A stretch of DNA of 29,855 nt, taken from NCBI GenBank assembly GCA_946886865.1, contig CAMPJI010000025.1, positions 1-29,855 of the forward strand, given 5' to 3'. Positions 9,641 through 17,900 of the stretch are shown here, piece after piece. The stretch comes from an uncultured Lysobacterales bacterium. Its GTDB lineage: Bacteria > Pseudomonadota > Gammaproteobacteria > Xanthomonadales > Xanthomonadaceae. The position numbers and the translations under genes are program-made. Below the pieces are notes generated by a model. It had not been told where the DNA came from, made no database searches, and was given only the letters and a program-made list of their open reading frames with translations. How positions within the stretch are numbered: the stretch's first letter is position 1; each line of letters starts with the position of its first letter.

Positions 9641-10515
9641 TGCGACTGGCGATGATGACCACGACGCGTCGTATCGCGTTGGTGTCTGCAACGGTTGCGG
9701 CGGCCCTGGTGGCCGCCGCACCCGTGTCGGCCCAGCGTCCCAGCTTGGCCGATCGGGTCGCAGTGCTGGAACAGCGGGCCGCCGACAACCAGGCGAACGT
9801 GCAGTTGCTCAACCAGGTCAACCTGCTCAAGAGCGAGGTCACCAGCCTCCGTTCGCAGGTCGAGGAGTTGCAGCACGCCCTCGACCAGCTGCGGCAGACC
9901 TCACGCAGCCAGTACCTGGACCTGGACGGTCGGCTCAACCGGATGGAGGGCGGTGCGCCGGCAGGCCCGGCGATCGACGCCGCGCCGGTGCTGGACGCCT
10001 CGCCCGATGACGGCAGCGCGTCGGCAACCGACGTGCCGCTCGCTGCGCCGGCCCCCGGTCCCGCCGTGGCAGCGGAAGACCGCCCGCCGGCGGTGTACGG
10101 CGACCGCGGCACGCTGGCGCAGGGGGAGGGCGAGCGCGAAGCCTATGACGCCGCGTTCGAAGCCCTGAAGGCCGGCCAGTACGCCGAATCGGCGCGGCTG
10201 TTCCAGTCGTTCCTCGGCCGCTACCCCGGTGGCAGCTACGCCCCCAATGCCCTGTACTGGCTGGGCGAGAGCTATTACGTCACACAGAATTACCCGCTGG
10301 CGCAGGAGCAGTTCCAAGCGTTGCTGGACCGGTATCCCACCCACGACAAGGCCCCCGGCGCACTACTGAAGGTGGGCTTGAGCCAGTACGGCCTGCAGGA
10401 CATGGAGGCCGCTGAGCGCACGTTGCAGGATGTCGTGTCGCGATACCCCGGCAGCGACGCCGCGCGCACCGCGGCCGACCGCCTGGGCGCGATCCAGCTG
10501 GGACGCCTGCGCTGA
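9640..10515 (+). CDS. cpoB: Cell division coordinator CpoB (YbgF)
   Basis: Periplasmic TPR protein that links PBP1B activity to Tol-driven outer-membrane constriction (known from E. coli). The 291 residues show an export signal ending ...ALVAAAPVSA, an N-terminal coiled coil (about 35-100, VAVLEQRAADNQANVQLLN onward) that trimerises in homologues, a Pro/Ala linker (about 105-150), and three TPR-like units (about 165-290: FEALKAGQYAESARLFQSFL, NALYWLGESYYVTQNYPLAQ, and a third). I chose ATG 9640, overlapping the pal stop by one base; GTG 9637 and ATGs at 9652 and 9655 are alternatives. Last gene of the Tol cluster. Confidence 0.94.
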   Translation: MRLAMMTTTRRIALVSATVAAALVAAAPVSAQRPSLADRVAVLEQRAADNQANVQLLNQVNLLKSEVTSLRSQVEELQHALDQLRQTSRSQYLDLDGRLNRMEGGAPAGPAIDAAPVLDASPDDGSASATDVPLAAPAPGPAVAAEDRPPAVYGDRGTLAQGEGEREAYDAAFEALKAGQYAESARLFQSFLGRYPGGSYAPNALYWLGESYYVTQNYPLAQEQFQALLDRYPTHDKAPGALLKVGLSQYGLQDMEAAERTLQDVVSRYPGSDAARTAADRLGAIQLGRLR

Positions 10516-10553
10516 GCCGCGGGCCCGGGCGTCGGCCCGATGGCCGGCTCGGG

Positions 10554-10559
10554 TAAAAT
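10554..10559 (+). promoter_or_regulatory. -10 element placing queE as a leaderless mRNA
   Basis: A near-consensus TAAAAT hexamer ends six bases before the ATG of queE (10566), so transcription would start at or within one base of the start codon. No -35 is recognisable at 16-18 bases, and no Shine-Dalgarno sequence lies before the ATG. Confidence 0.45.
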
Positions 10560-10565
10560 CACCGC

Positions 10566-11240
10566 ATGTCCGCCGTTTCCCACGCCGCGGCCGCGTCGCC
10601 CGAGCGGCTGCGGCTGACCGAGATATTCCTGTCGCTCCAGGGCGAAGCCCGCAGCATCGGCTGGCCGACCGTGTTCGTTCGCCTGACCGGGTGTCCGCTG
10701 CGCTGCCAGTACTGCGATACGGCCTACGCGTTCCATGGCGGGGACTGGTGGTCGTTCGACGGCATTCTTGACGAGGTTGCGCGGCACGGCGCCCGCCATG
10801 TCTGCGTGACCGGCGGCGAGCCGCTGGCGCAGAAGCGCTGCGTGGCGCTGCTGGCACGCCTGTGCGACGCCGGTTACGAGGTGTCGCTCGAGACCTCCGG
10901 GGCCATCGACATCGGCGAGGTGGACCCGCGCGTGTCGCGCGTCCTCGACATCAAAACACCGGCCTCCGGCGAGGTCGCACGCAACCTGTGGTCCAACCTG
11001 CCGCTGCTGACCCCCCACGACCAGGTCAAGTTCGTCATCTGCGACCGCGGCGACTACGAGTGGTCGAAGGGCGTGCTCGCCGAGCACCGCTTGGCCGCGA
11101 CCTGTGACGTGCTGTTCTCGCCCAGTTTCGGCCAGGTGTCGCCCCGTGAACTGGCCGACTGGATCGTCGAGGACCGCCTGCCGGTCCGCTTCCAGGTCCA
11201 GCTGCACAAGCTGCTGTGGGACGACGCGCCCGGCCGGTGA
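10566..11240 (+). CDS. queE: 7-carboxy-7-deazaguanine synthase QueE
   Basis: Radical-SAM enzyme that converts 6-carboxy-5,6,7,8-tetrahydropterin to 7-carboxy-7-deazaguanine, the ring-contraction step of preQ0/queuosine synthesis. The 224 residues contain the CX3CX2C cluster motif CPLRCQYC (Cys43, 47, 50), preceded by the family signature EIFLSLQGEARSIG, and the CVTGGEPL SAM-binding strand. DWIVEDRLPVRFQVQLHKLLW at the end is typical of the gammaproteobacterial type. It lies 50 bases after cpoB and 116 before queC, the next enzyme in the pathway. queD (the preceding step) is not in the window. Confidence 0.96.
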   Translation: MSAVSHAAAASPERLRLTEIFLSLQGEARSIGWPTVFVRLTGCPLRCQYCDTAYAFHGGDWWSFDGILDEVARHGARHVCVTGGEPLAQKRCVALLARLCDAGYEVSLETSGAIDIGEVDPRVSRVLDIKTPASGEVARNLWSNLPLLTPHDQVKFVICDRGDYEWSKGVLAEHRLAATCDVLFSPSFGQVSPRELADWIVEDRLPVRFQVQLHKLLWDDAPGR

Positions 11241-11249
11241 TCCGGCGCG

Positions 11250-11299
11250 CCGGCAACGGGACCGCCTTTCGCTCGCTCGGCGTCCCGCACAGTTGCCGG
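11250..11299 (+). other. Long imperfect stem-loop between queE and queC
   Basis: CCGGCAAC (11250-11257) and GTTGCCGG (11292-11299) are exact inverted repeats. Inside them GGGA (11258-11261) pairs with TCCC, and CGCC pairs with GGCG around a 12-base pyrimidine-rich loop, with a small internal loop on the 3' side. The fold would lie in the leader of queC. It has no following T-run, so it is not an ordinary terminator, and it does not show the short conserved boxes of preQ1 riboswitches as I know them. Confidence 0.5.
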
Positions 11300-11313
11300 G
11301 GACCGCTGGCACC

Positions 11314-11346
11314 ATGACGCAACCTGCATTCCAGACGATTGATTGA
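11314..11346 (+). other. Ten-codon open frame before queC
   Basis: ATG 11314 opens a ten-codon frame ([10 protein letters not shown]) ending 10 bases before queC ATG 11357 and just after the intergenic stem-loop. A GGGGA lies about 12 bases upstream. It could be a leader peptide or chance; nothing in its composition suggests an attenuator. Confidence 0.15.
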
Positions 11347-11356
11347 CGAGACGCCG

Positions 11357-12067
11357 ATGCCAGACCGCACGCCGAATCCAGCGCTGTCCGCCGCCGCGAA
11401 GCCCGCCGTCGTGCTGGTATCGGGCGGCATGGACTCGGCCGTCGTGATGGCCATCGCGCGCGAACAGGGCTTCGCCGTCAACGCGCTCAGCGTCCGCTAT
11501 GGCCAGCGACATACGTCGGAGCTGGACGCCGCGGCGACGCTGGCGCGCACGCTCGGCGCCGTCGCGCACAAGACGGTCAATGTTGACCTGCGCAGCATCG
11601 GGGGCTCGGCACTGACCGATGACATCGACGTGCCGCTGGACCAGCCCGACGCCACCGACATCCCGGTGACCTACGTGCCGGCGCGCAATACCATCATGCT
11701 GTCGGTGGCCTTGGGCTGGGCCGAGGTGCTCGGCGCCGCGGACATCTTCTGCGGCGTCAACGCGGTGGACTACTCGGGCTATCCGGACTGCCGCCCGGCG
11801 TTCATCGACGCGTTCGAGCGGCTCGCCAACCTCGCCACCAAGGCCGGCGTGGAAGGCGCCGGCATCCGCATCCACGCGCCGCTGCAACACTTGAGCAAAG
11901 CCGACATCGTGCGCGAAGGCGTGCGCCTTGGCGTGGACTTCGCCGACACGGTGTCGTGCTACCAGGCGGACGACGAGGGGCGTGCGTGCGGGCATTGCGA
12001 TGCCTGCCGGTTGCGTGCCGAGGGATTCAAGGTGGCCGGCGTGGCCGATCCCACGCGCTATCGCTGA
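11357..12067 (+). CDS. queC: 7-cyano-7-deazaguanine synthase QueC
   Basis: ATP-dependent enzyme that turns 7-carboxy-7-deazaguanine and ammonia into preQ0 (7-cyano-7-deazaguanine). The 236 residues start at ATG 11357. The PP-loop [12 protein letters not shown] (motif SGGMDS at 22-27) and the [10 protein letters not shown] signature are present. The C-terminal zinc-binding cysteines are in [24 protein letters not shown] at 11339 would add six residues and is less likely. Together with queE it supplies queuosine for tRNAs with GUN anticodons; the adjacent tRNA-Lys is not a substrate. Regulation might act through the upstream stem-loop. Confidence 0.96.
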   Translation: MPDRTPNPALSAAAKPAVVLVSGGMDSAVVMAIAREQGFAVNALSVRYGQRHTSELDAAATLARTLGAVAHKTVNVDLRSIGGSALTDDIDVPLDQPDATDIPVTYVPARNTIMLSVALGWAEVLGAADIFCGVNAVDYSGYPDCRPAFIDAFERLANLATKAGVEGAGIRIHAPLQHLSKADIVREGVRLGVDFADTVSCYQADDEGRACGHCDACRLRAEGFKVAGVADPTRYR

Positions 12068-12198
12068 CCGGTCATGCACAATGAGGCAGGACATCCGCCG
12101 GGAGGCGGCGGCTCCAGTGCGGCGTTGGTCGCGACCCGGCCTGCATCTGGCGGGCGGCTGCGCTAGAATTCGCGCGCCGGCGTAGTGCCGGTGGCACC
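12068..12198. other. Intergenic region queC to tRNA-Lys
   Basis: These 131 bases hold no credible gene. The only structure seen is the tRNA promoter near 12163. Confidence 0.5.
12140..12168 (+). promoter_or_regulatory. Promoter of tRNA-Lys with GC-rich discriminator
   Basis: A TAGAAT -10 (12163-12168) is followed by the very GC-rich TCGCGCGCCGGCG, typical of stable-RNA promoters under stringent control. The hexamer 17 bases upstream (CTGCAT, 12140-12145) is a poor -35. The start would be near 12175, about 24 bases before the mature tRNA. Confidence 0.5.
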
Positions 12199-12274
12199 GG
12201 GTCGTTAGCTCAGTCGGTAGAGCATCGGACTTTTAATCCGCTGGTCGATGGTTCGAATCCATCACGACCCACCA
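12199..12274 (+). tRNA. tRNA-Lys (anticodon TTT)
   Basis: A complete 76-base cloverleaf with the 3' CCA encoded (12272-12274). The acceptor stem GGGTCGT pairs with ACGACCC, discriminator A. The D arm contains AGCTCAGTCGGTAGAGC, and the anticodon loop CTTTTAA has TTT at 12232-12234. The T arm carries GGTTCGAATCC. It reads AAA/AAG lysine codons. An encoded CCA is normal for gammaproteobacteria. No integrase or duplicated 3' end was seen next to it. Confidence 0.97.
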
Positions 12275-12287
12275 CTGCCTCCATGCG

Positions 12288-12305
12288 ACCCCGCGCAAGC
12301 GGGGT
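12288..12305 (+). terminator. Stem-loop after tRNA-Lys
   Basis: ACCCCGC (12288-12294), loop GCAA, GCGGGGT (12299-12305) starts 13 bases after the tRNA CCA. The stem of seven pairs is strong, but only TCGTGCGTTCT follows, so the T-tract is poor. It may be a terminator or a 3' processing barrier. Confidence 0.45.
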
Positions 12306-12360
12306 TCGTGCGTTCTGGCGTATACGCGGTCCGTCGCTGCCGGGTAGAGACCCCTTGCGG

Positions 12361-14175
12361 TCAGGCAGCCGCGTCACAGTCGAACAGCTGCTGCAGCACG
12401 TCGTCGCCGTAGCGGTCCAGCTTGCTCTGGCCGATGCCGGGGATGCGCGCCAGCTCGTCGAGGTCGTCGGGCGCGGCCTGCGCAATGGCCCGCAGCGTGG
12501 CGTCGTGGAAAATCACGTACGCGGGGACGTTCTGCTCGCGCGCCGTCGTGGCGCGCCACTCGCGAAGTGCATCGAAACGCAGCTGTGCGTCGGGCGGCAG
12601 GTCGATCAGGGGGGCGGCGGCGCCGCGCCGGTCCCGGCGGCTGCTGCGCGGCAGCTCGCGACGCATCGCCAGCCGTTGCTCGCCGCGCAGGACCGGGCCC
12701 GCCTGCGATGTCAGGCGCAGCGCGTTATGGCGATCGACATCCGCTTCCAGCAGCCCGAACGCCACCAGCTGCCGGAACACGCCGCTCCACTGCCGTGCGT
12801 CGAGGTCGGCACCGATCGCCCAGGTGCTGAGCGACTCGTGGCCGAAGCGCTGGGTCTTCTCGGTCGACACGCCGCGCAGCACGTCGATGACGTGGCCGGC
12901 ACCGAAGCGTTGCCCGGTGCGGTACACGCATGACAACGCCTTGCGCGCCGCGTCGGTGGCGTCCCAGGTCTGCGGCGGCTCCAGGCAGTTGTCGCAGTTG
13001 CCGCACGCGCCGGCGTGCGATTCGCCGAACCAGTCCAGCAGGGCCTGCCGGCGGCAGCGGGTCGACTCGCAATAGCCCAGCAGCGCGTCGAGCTTGCGCA
13101 ACTCGAGCTGCTTGCGCTCCTCGGTGGCCTCGCCCTGACCGATCATCTGGCGCAGGTTGACGACGTCGCCCAGGCCGTAGCTCATCCACGCCTCGGCGGG
13201 TGCGCCGTCGCGGCCGGCGCGCCCGGTCTCCTGGTAGTAGCCCTCGATCGACTTGGGCAGGTCGACATGGGCGACGAACCGCACGTCCGGCTTGTCGATG
13301 CCCATGCCGAAGGCGATCGTCGCCACCATCACCACGCCGTCCTCCTGCAGGAAGCGGCGCTGGTTGGCGGCGCGCGTCTCGGCCGGCAGGCCGGCGTGGT
13401 AGGGCAGGGCCTTGACGCCGGCCGTCGCCAGCTGGTCGGCCAGCGTGTCCACGCGCTTGCGCGAGAGCGCGTAGACGATGCCGCTGTCGCCGCGGCGGTC
13501 GCCCAGGAAGTTCAGCAGGGCGCGCGCGCCGCTGCCGTCCTTCTGGACCACGCGGTAGCGGATGTTGGGGCGGTCGAAGGAACTGACGAAGGTGCGCGCA
13601 TCCTCCAGTGCGAGCCGTTCGGCAATCTCGCGGCGCGTGGGCGCATCCGCCGTCGCCGTCAACGCAATGCGCGGCACCTCCGGCCAGCGCTCGTGCAGCA
13701 CCGTCAGCTGCCGGTACTCGGGGCGGAAATCATGGCCCCATTGCGAGACGCAGTGCGCTTCGTCGATGGCGAACAGGGCGATGGGCGCGCGGTCGAGCAG
13801 GTCCAGGCAGCGGCCGGTCAGCAGACGCTCGGGCGCGACGTACAGCAGGTCGAGCTCGCCGTCGAGCAGGCGCCGTTCCACGTCCGCGGCGGTGGCGGCA
13901 TCCAGGGTGGAATTGAGGCAGGCCGCGCGCACGCCCAGCTGTAACAGCGCATCCACCTGGTCCTGCATCAGCGCGATCAGCGGCGAGACCACGATGCCGC
14001 AGCCCTCGCGCAGCAATGCCGGCAGCTGGTAGCACAGCGACTTGCCGCCGCCGGTGGGCATCAGCACCAGGGCGTCGTCGCCGCGCACCAGGCAGTCGAC
14101 GATCTCGGCCTGTTCGCCGCGGAAACCGGGGTGGCCGAAAGTGGAGCGGAGCAGGTCGAGTGCGCGGTCATTCAT
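12361..14175 (-). CDS. recQ: ATP-dependent DNA helicase RecQ
   Basis: 3'-5' superfamily-2 helicase of the RecF recombination pathway and fork repair. With ATG 14175 it has 604 residues, the normal length. In order: the RecQ motif 0 region (FGHPGFRGEQ, 13-22), Walker A TGGGKS (41-46), DEAH box (138-141) within AIDEAHCVSQWGHDFRPEY, helicase motifs V/VI (FGMGIDKPDVRFV, QETGRAGRDG), and a zinc site in YCESTRCRR and CGNCDNC. An RQC winged helix and a C-terminal HRDC domain (about 525-600) follow. The open frame reaches 14274, but the upstream 33 codons have no RecQ similarity. A TACCCT hexamer at 14184-14189 would give a leader of only about two bases. Confidence 0.96.
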   Translation of the reverse strand: MNDRALDLLRSTFGHPGFRGEQAEIVDCLVRGDDALVLMPTGGGKSLCYQLPALLREGCGIVVSPLIALMQDQVDALLQLGVRAACLNSTLDAATAADVERRLLDGELDLLYVAPERLLTGRCLDLLDRAPIALFAIDEAHCVSQWGHDFRPEYRQLTVLHERWPEVPRIALTATADAPTRREIAERLALEDARTFVSSFDRPNIRYRVVQKDGSGARALLNFLGDRRGDSGIVYALSRKRVDTLADQLATAGVKALPYHAGLPAETRAANQRRFLQEDGVVMVATIAFGMGIDKPDVRFVAHVDLPKSIEGYYQETGRAGRDGAPAEAWMSYGLGDVVNLRQMIGQGEATEERKQLELRKLDALLGYCESTRCRRQALLDWFGESHAGACGNCDNCLEPPQTWDATDAARKALSCVYRTGQRFGAGHVIDVLRGVSTEKTQRFGHESLSTWAIGADLDARQWSGVFRQLVAFGLLEADVDRHNALRLTSQAGPVLRGEQRLAMRRELPRSSRRDRRGAAAPLIDLPPDAQLRFDALREWRATTAREQNVPAYVIFHDATLRAIAQAAPDDLDELARIPGIGQSKLDRYGDDVLQQLFDCDAAA

Positions 14176-14271
14176 CGGCGCAAAGGGTAGCAAGCGCCCG
14201 TCGCAGCCACTGCGCGCCACGGCCGTCGGCGGGTCGGGAAACCCTGCCCGGCCGTGTCGGTGGCCTGCGCG

Positions 14272-14302
14272 CAAGAAAAAACCCGCCGGATCCGGCGGGT
14301 TT
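14272..14302 (-). terminator. Rho-independent terminator of dps
   Basis: The palindrome AAACCCGCCGGATCCGGCGGGTTT (read in two halves around 14290/14291) forms a stem of about ten pairs with a GATC loop. On the minus strand it is followed by a run of T interrupted once (complement of 14272-14280, GCAAGAAAAAA). It begins 20 bases after the dps stop, so it ends the dps transcript and separates it from recQ. Confidence 0.88.
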
Positions 14303-14322
14303 CTCCGATCAGGCCGCCGCGA

Positions 14323-14886
14323 TCACTGCAGCAGCGAGCGCAGCATCCAGGCGTTCTTTTCGTGGACCTGCAGGCGCTGGATGAGCAGATCCTCGGTGGG
14401 GTTGTCGTCGGCGTCGTCGGCCAGGTCGGCGACCTTGCGCGCGGTGCGGCACACGGCCTCGTTGCCGACGGTCAACTGGCGCACCATCTCCCGCCAGTCG
14501 GCGGCGTCGCTCAGGCCCGGCTCCTCCGGAATGGACGACAGCCGGGTGAACTCGGCATACGAACCCGGGGCGTTGAACCCCAGTGCGCGGATACGCTCGG
14601 CGATCTCGTCCAGCGCGTTCCACTGCTCGGTGTACTGGGTTTCGAACATCACGTGGAGCGCGTTGAACATCGGTCCGGTGACGTTCCAATGGAAGTTGTG
14701 CGTTTTCAGGTACAGCGTGTAGCTGTCGGCCAGGAAGCGCGACAGGCCTTCGGCGATCTTCTTGCGATCCGCTGCGTCGATCCCGATATCGATGGCCGGT
14801 GCGTTGGATGCCGGCGCAGGCGAGGCGGCGGGGACGTTGGACGCCGTACGCCCGGCCTTGGGCTTGGAGCTCTTGGTCTTGGCCAT
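14323..14886 (-). CDS. dps: DNA-binding ferritin-like protein Dps
   Basis: Dodecameric mini-ferritin that oxidises Fe(II) with peroxide, stores iron and coats DNA in starvation or oxidative stress. The 187 residues start at ATG 14886 behind an AAGGGAG ribosome binding site. The ferroxidase ligands at the subunit interface are all in place: His66 (FHWN), His78, Glu82, Asp93 and Glu97. The last two lie in ALDEIAERIRALG. The N-terminal tail of about 31 residues (Lys/Ser/Ala/Pro-rich) is longer than in E. coli Dps and positively charged, as in DNA-binding tails. It is divergent from hrpA and ends at a strong terminator. Confidence 0.95.
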   Translation of the reverse strand: MAKTKSSKPKAGRTASNVPAASPAPASNAPAIDIGIDAADRKKIAEGLSRFLADSYTLYLKTHNFHWNVTGPMFNALHVMFETQYTEQWNALDEIAERIRALGFNAPGSYAEFTRLSSIPEEPGLSDAADWREMVRQLTVGNEAVCRTARKVADLADDADDNPTEDLLIQRLQVHEKNAWMLRSLLQ

Positions 14887-14916
14887 GAGGTTTCTCCCTT
14901 CGTGGGGGTTGCAGTG

Positions 14917-14945
14917 ACAATACGTGGCGCGGCCTTCCGCGTTAA
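14917..14945 (-). promoter_or_regulatory. dps promoter
   Basis: On the minus strand TTAACG (14940-14945, four of six), a 17-base spacer and TATTGT (14917-14922, four of six) lie upstream of dps. The start would be near 14910 with a leader of about 24 bases containing the ribosome binding site. No OxyR or IHF site could be recognised by eye. Confidence 0.5.
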
Positions 14946-14998
14946 ATGGTTTGTTCTTCTCGATCCGATCAATGAAGCCTATCGACCGCCCCGACAGC

Positions 14999-17900
14999 AT
15001 GGCGTCAACGAAAGCCGCCCTGCGTGAAGCCCGGGGCGCGATCGACGATGCCCTCAGCCGCGACCGCGGCCGCCTCCATGGCCTGTGGTCGCGTTGGAGC
15101 GGACGGCCGGAGGACACCGCCGCGCGCCAAGCGTTCGAGGCGCGGCTGGCGCAGTCGGTGGCGCAGCGTGAAACCCGGGCGGCGTCGCTGCCGCGCGCGC
15201 CGGTCGACCCCGCGCTGCCGATCGCGACCGAAGCCGAACGCATCGTCGAACTGATCCGCGCCCATCCGGTCGTGGTGATCGCCGGCGAGACTGGTTCGGG
15301 CAAGACGACGCAGATCCCCAAGCTGTGCCTGGCGGCCGGCCGCGGCGCGGCGGGCATGATCGGCTGCACGCAGCCGCGCCGGATCGCCGCGCGCGCCGTG
15401 GCGCGACGCGTGGCGGAGGAACTGGGCGTGCCGCTGGGCGGTGCGGTGGGGTACCAGGTGCGCTTCACCGAGAACGTCGGCGAGCAGACGGCGGTGAAGT
15501 TCATGACCGACGGCATCCTGCTGGCGGAGATCGCGTCGGACCGCTGGCTGTCGCGCTACGACACGATCCTGATCGACGAGGCGCACGAGCGCAGCCTCAA
15601 CATCGACTTCCTGCTGGGCTACCTCAAGCAACTCCTGCAGCGCCGGCGCGACCTCAAGATCATCGTGACCTCCGCGACCATCGACACGGCGCGCTTTGCC
15701 GCGCATTTCGATGACGCGCCGGTGGTGAGCGTGGAGGGCCGCGGCTATCCGGTGGAGGTCCGTTACCGCCCGCTGGAAGGCGAGGGCGAATCCGGGGGGC
15801 GCACGGTCAACGAGGGCATCGTCGCCGCCTGCGACGAGATCACCCGGGAGGATCCGCGTGGCGACGTGCTGGTGTTCCTGCCTGGCGAGCGCGAGATCCG
15901 CGATGCCCACCAGGCGCTGGAGCGCCGCAAGTACCGCCACACCGAGGTGCTGCCGCTGTACGCGCGGCTGTCGGTGAAGGATCAGGACCGGGTGTTCAAC
16001 CCGGGGCCGCAGCGCCGGATCGTGCTGGCCACCAACGTCGCCGAGACCTCGTTGACGGTGCCGCGCATCCGCTACGTGGTCGACCCCGGCCTGGCGCGCG
16101 TCAAGCGCTACAGCCCGCGTGCAAAGCTCGATCGGCTGCATATCGAGCCGGTCAGCCAGGCCAGCGCCGACCAGCGCAAGGGCCGCTGCGGGCGCATCTC
16201 CGAAGGCACCTGCTACCGCCTGTACCCGGAAGCGGACTTCGAATCGCGCCCGCGTTACACCGATCCGGAGATCCGTCGCGCCGCCTTGGCGGGCGTGATC
16301 CTGCGAATGCTGTCGCTGGGACTGGGGTCGATCGAGAACTTCCCGTTCCTGGAGCCGCCCGAGCCGCGCGCCGTGGCCGACGGCTGGCAGGAGCTGGCCG
16401 AGCTGGGTGCCGTCGACCACGTGGCCGACCACGGCAAGCGCGCGCTCACCGCCGTCGGGCGCGTGATGGCGCGGCTGCCGGTGGACGTCAAGCTCGCACG
16501 CATGCTGGTGGCGGCCAACGAGACCGGCTGCCTGCACGAGATGCTGGCGATTGCCGCGTTCCTGGGCATCCAGGACCCGCGCGAACGCCCCGCCGACCAG
16601 CGCGCCGCCGCCGACACCGCGCACGCGCAGTTCGCCGACCCCAAGTCCGAGTTCGTCGGCATCCTGAAGTTGTGGGAGGCCTACCAGACGGCGCACGAAG
16701 AGCTGACCCAGTCGAAGTTGCGCGGCTGGTGCGAGACGCATTTCCTGGGCTTCCTGCGGATGCGGGAGTGGCGCGAGCTGCACCGGCAACTGAAGCTGAT
16801 GGCGGAGGAGCTGGGGTGGGACGTGACGCGGGTGGTGGCGCCGCACGATCCCGCGGCGCCTGCCGGCGCGGTGGCAGCCGCCATCGCGGCGGACGGGCAC
16901 ACGCGCGGCCCCCGACGACGGCGCGGTCGCGCGCGTTCGCCGGGGGCATCGCAACAGGCCAACGGAGGGGCGCCCGCGGCGCCGGTGCAGGCGACGGAGC
17001 CGGGGAAGGCGGCTGGCCGCCATGACGCATCGTCCTACGCACGCCTGCACCGTGCGCTGCTCGCCGGCCTGCCCACCCAGGTCGGGCACCGCGCCGACCG
17101 CGGGCTGTACGACGGCCCGCGCGGCCGCAAGTTCCAGCTGTTTCCCGGCTCGGTGCTGGCGAAGAAGCCGCCACCGTGGGTGCTGTCGGCCACGCTGCTG
17201 GACACCGAGCGCGTGTGGGCCCTGACCAATGCCGCGATCGAGCCGGAGTGGGCGATCGACGCCCTGCCGCACCTCCTGGCACGTCGCCACCACGACCCGC
17301 GCTGGGCGCGCTCGCAGGGGCGCGTGGTCGGCAGCGAACAGGTGTCGCTGTTCGGGCTGGTGCTGGCGCCCAAGCGCCCGGTGCACTACGGCGCGTTGTA
17401 CCCGGACGAGGCGCGCGCGATCTTCGCGCGCGAAGCGCTGGTCACCGGGGAGATCAACACGCGCGTGGCCTTCCTGCCGCGCAACCTGGCGACGCTGCAG
17501 CGGGCCCGCGAGGAAGAGGCCAAGCAGCGCCGCGTCGGCCTGGTGGTCGACGAGGAGTGGATGGCGCAGTGGTACCTGGACCGGCTGCCCGCGCACGTGC
17601 ACAACGCGCACGCGCTGGATGCGTGGTTCGGCAAGCTCGATGCCGCGTCGAAGGCGGCGCTGGAGTGGTCGCTGGACGATCTGATGGTCGGCGACGAAAG
17701 CGAGGCCGCGCGGTTCCCGGCGGTGCTCACGGTGGGCGATGCGAGGCTGGCGGTGCGTTACCGCTTCGAACCCGGCGCGCCCGACGACGGCATGACGGTC
17801 GCGGTCCCCCTGCACCTGCTGGGTGCGCTGGACCCTGCACAGGTGTCGTGGCTGGCCCCGGGCTTCGTCGGCGACAAGGCCGCGGCGCTGATCCGCGGCC

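Noticed and set aside
11241..11356. preQ1 riboswitch before queC.
   Set aside because: The inverted repeat is present, but the conserved short loops and A-rich tail of known preQ1 classes are not visible.
12199..12305. tRNA-Lys as an attachment site of an integrated element.
   Set aside because: There is no integrase, no second copy of the tRNA 3' end and no foreign-looking cargo; recQ follows directly.
12210..12485. A minus-strand frame ending VVGRDGFEPSTSGLKVRCSTD.
   Set aside because: This is the well-known spurious translation of the antisense of a tRNA gene.
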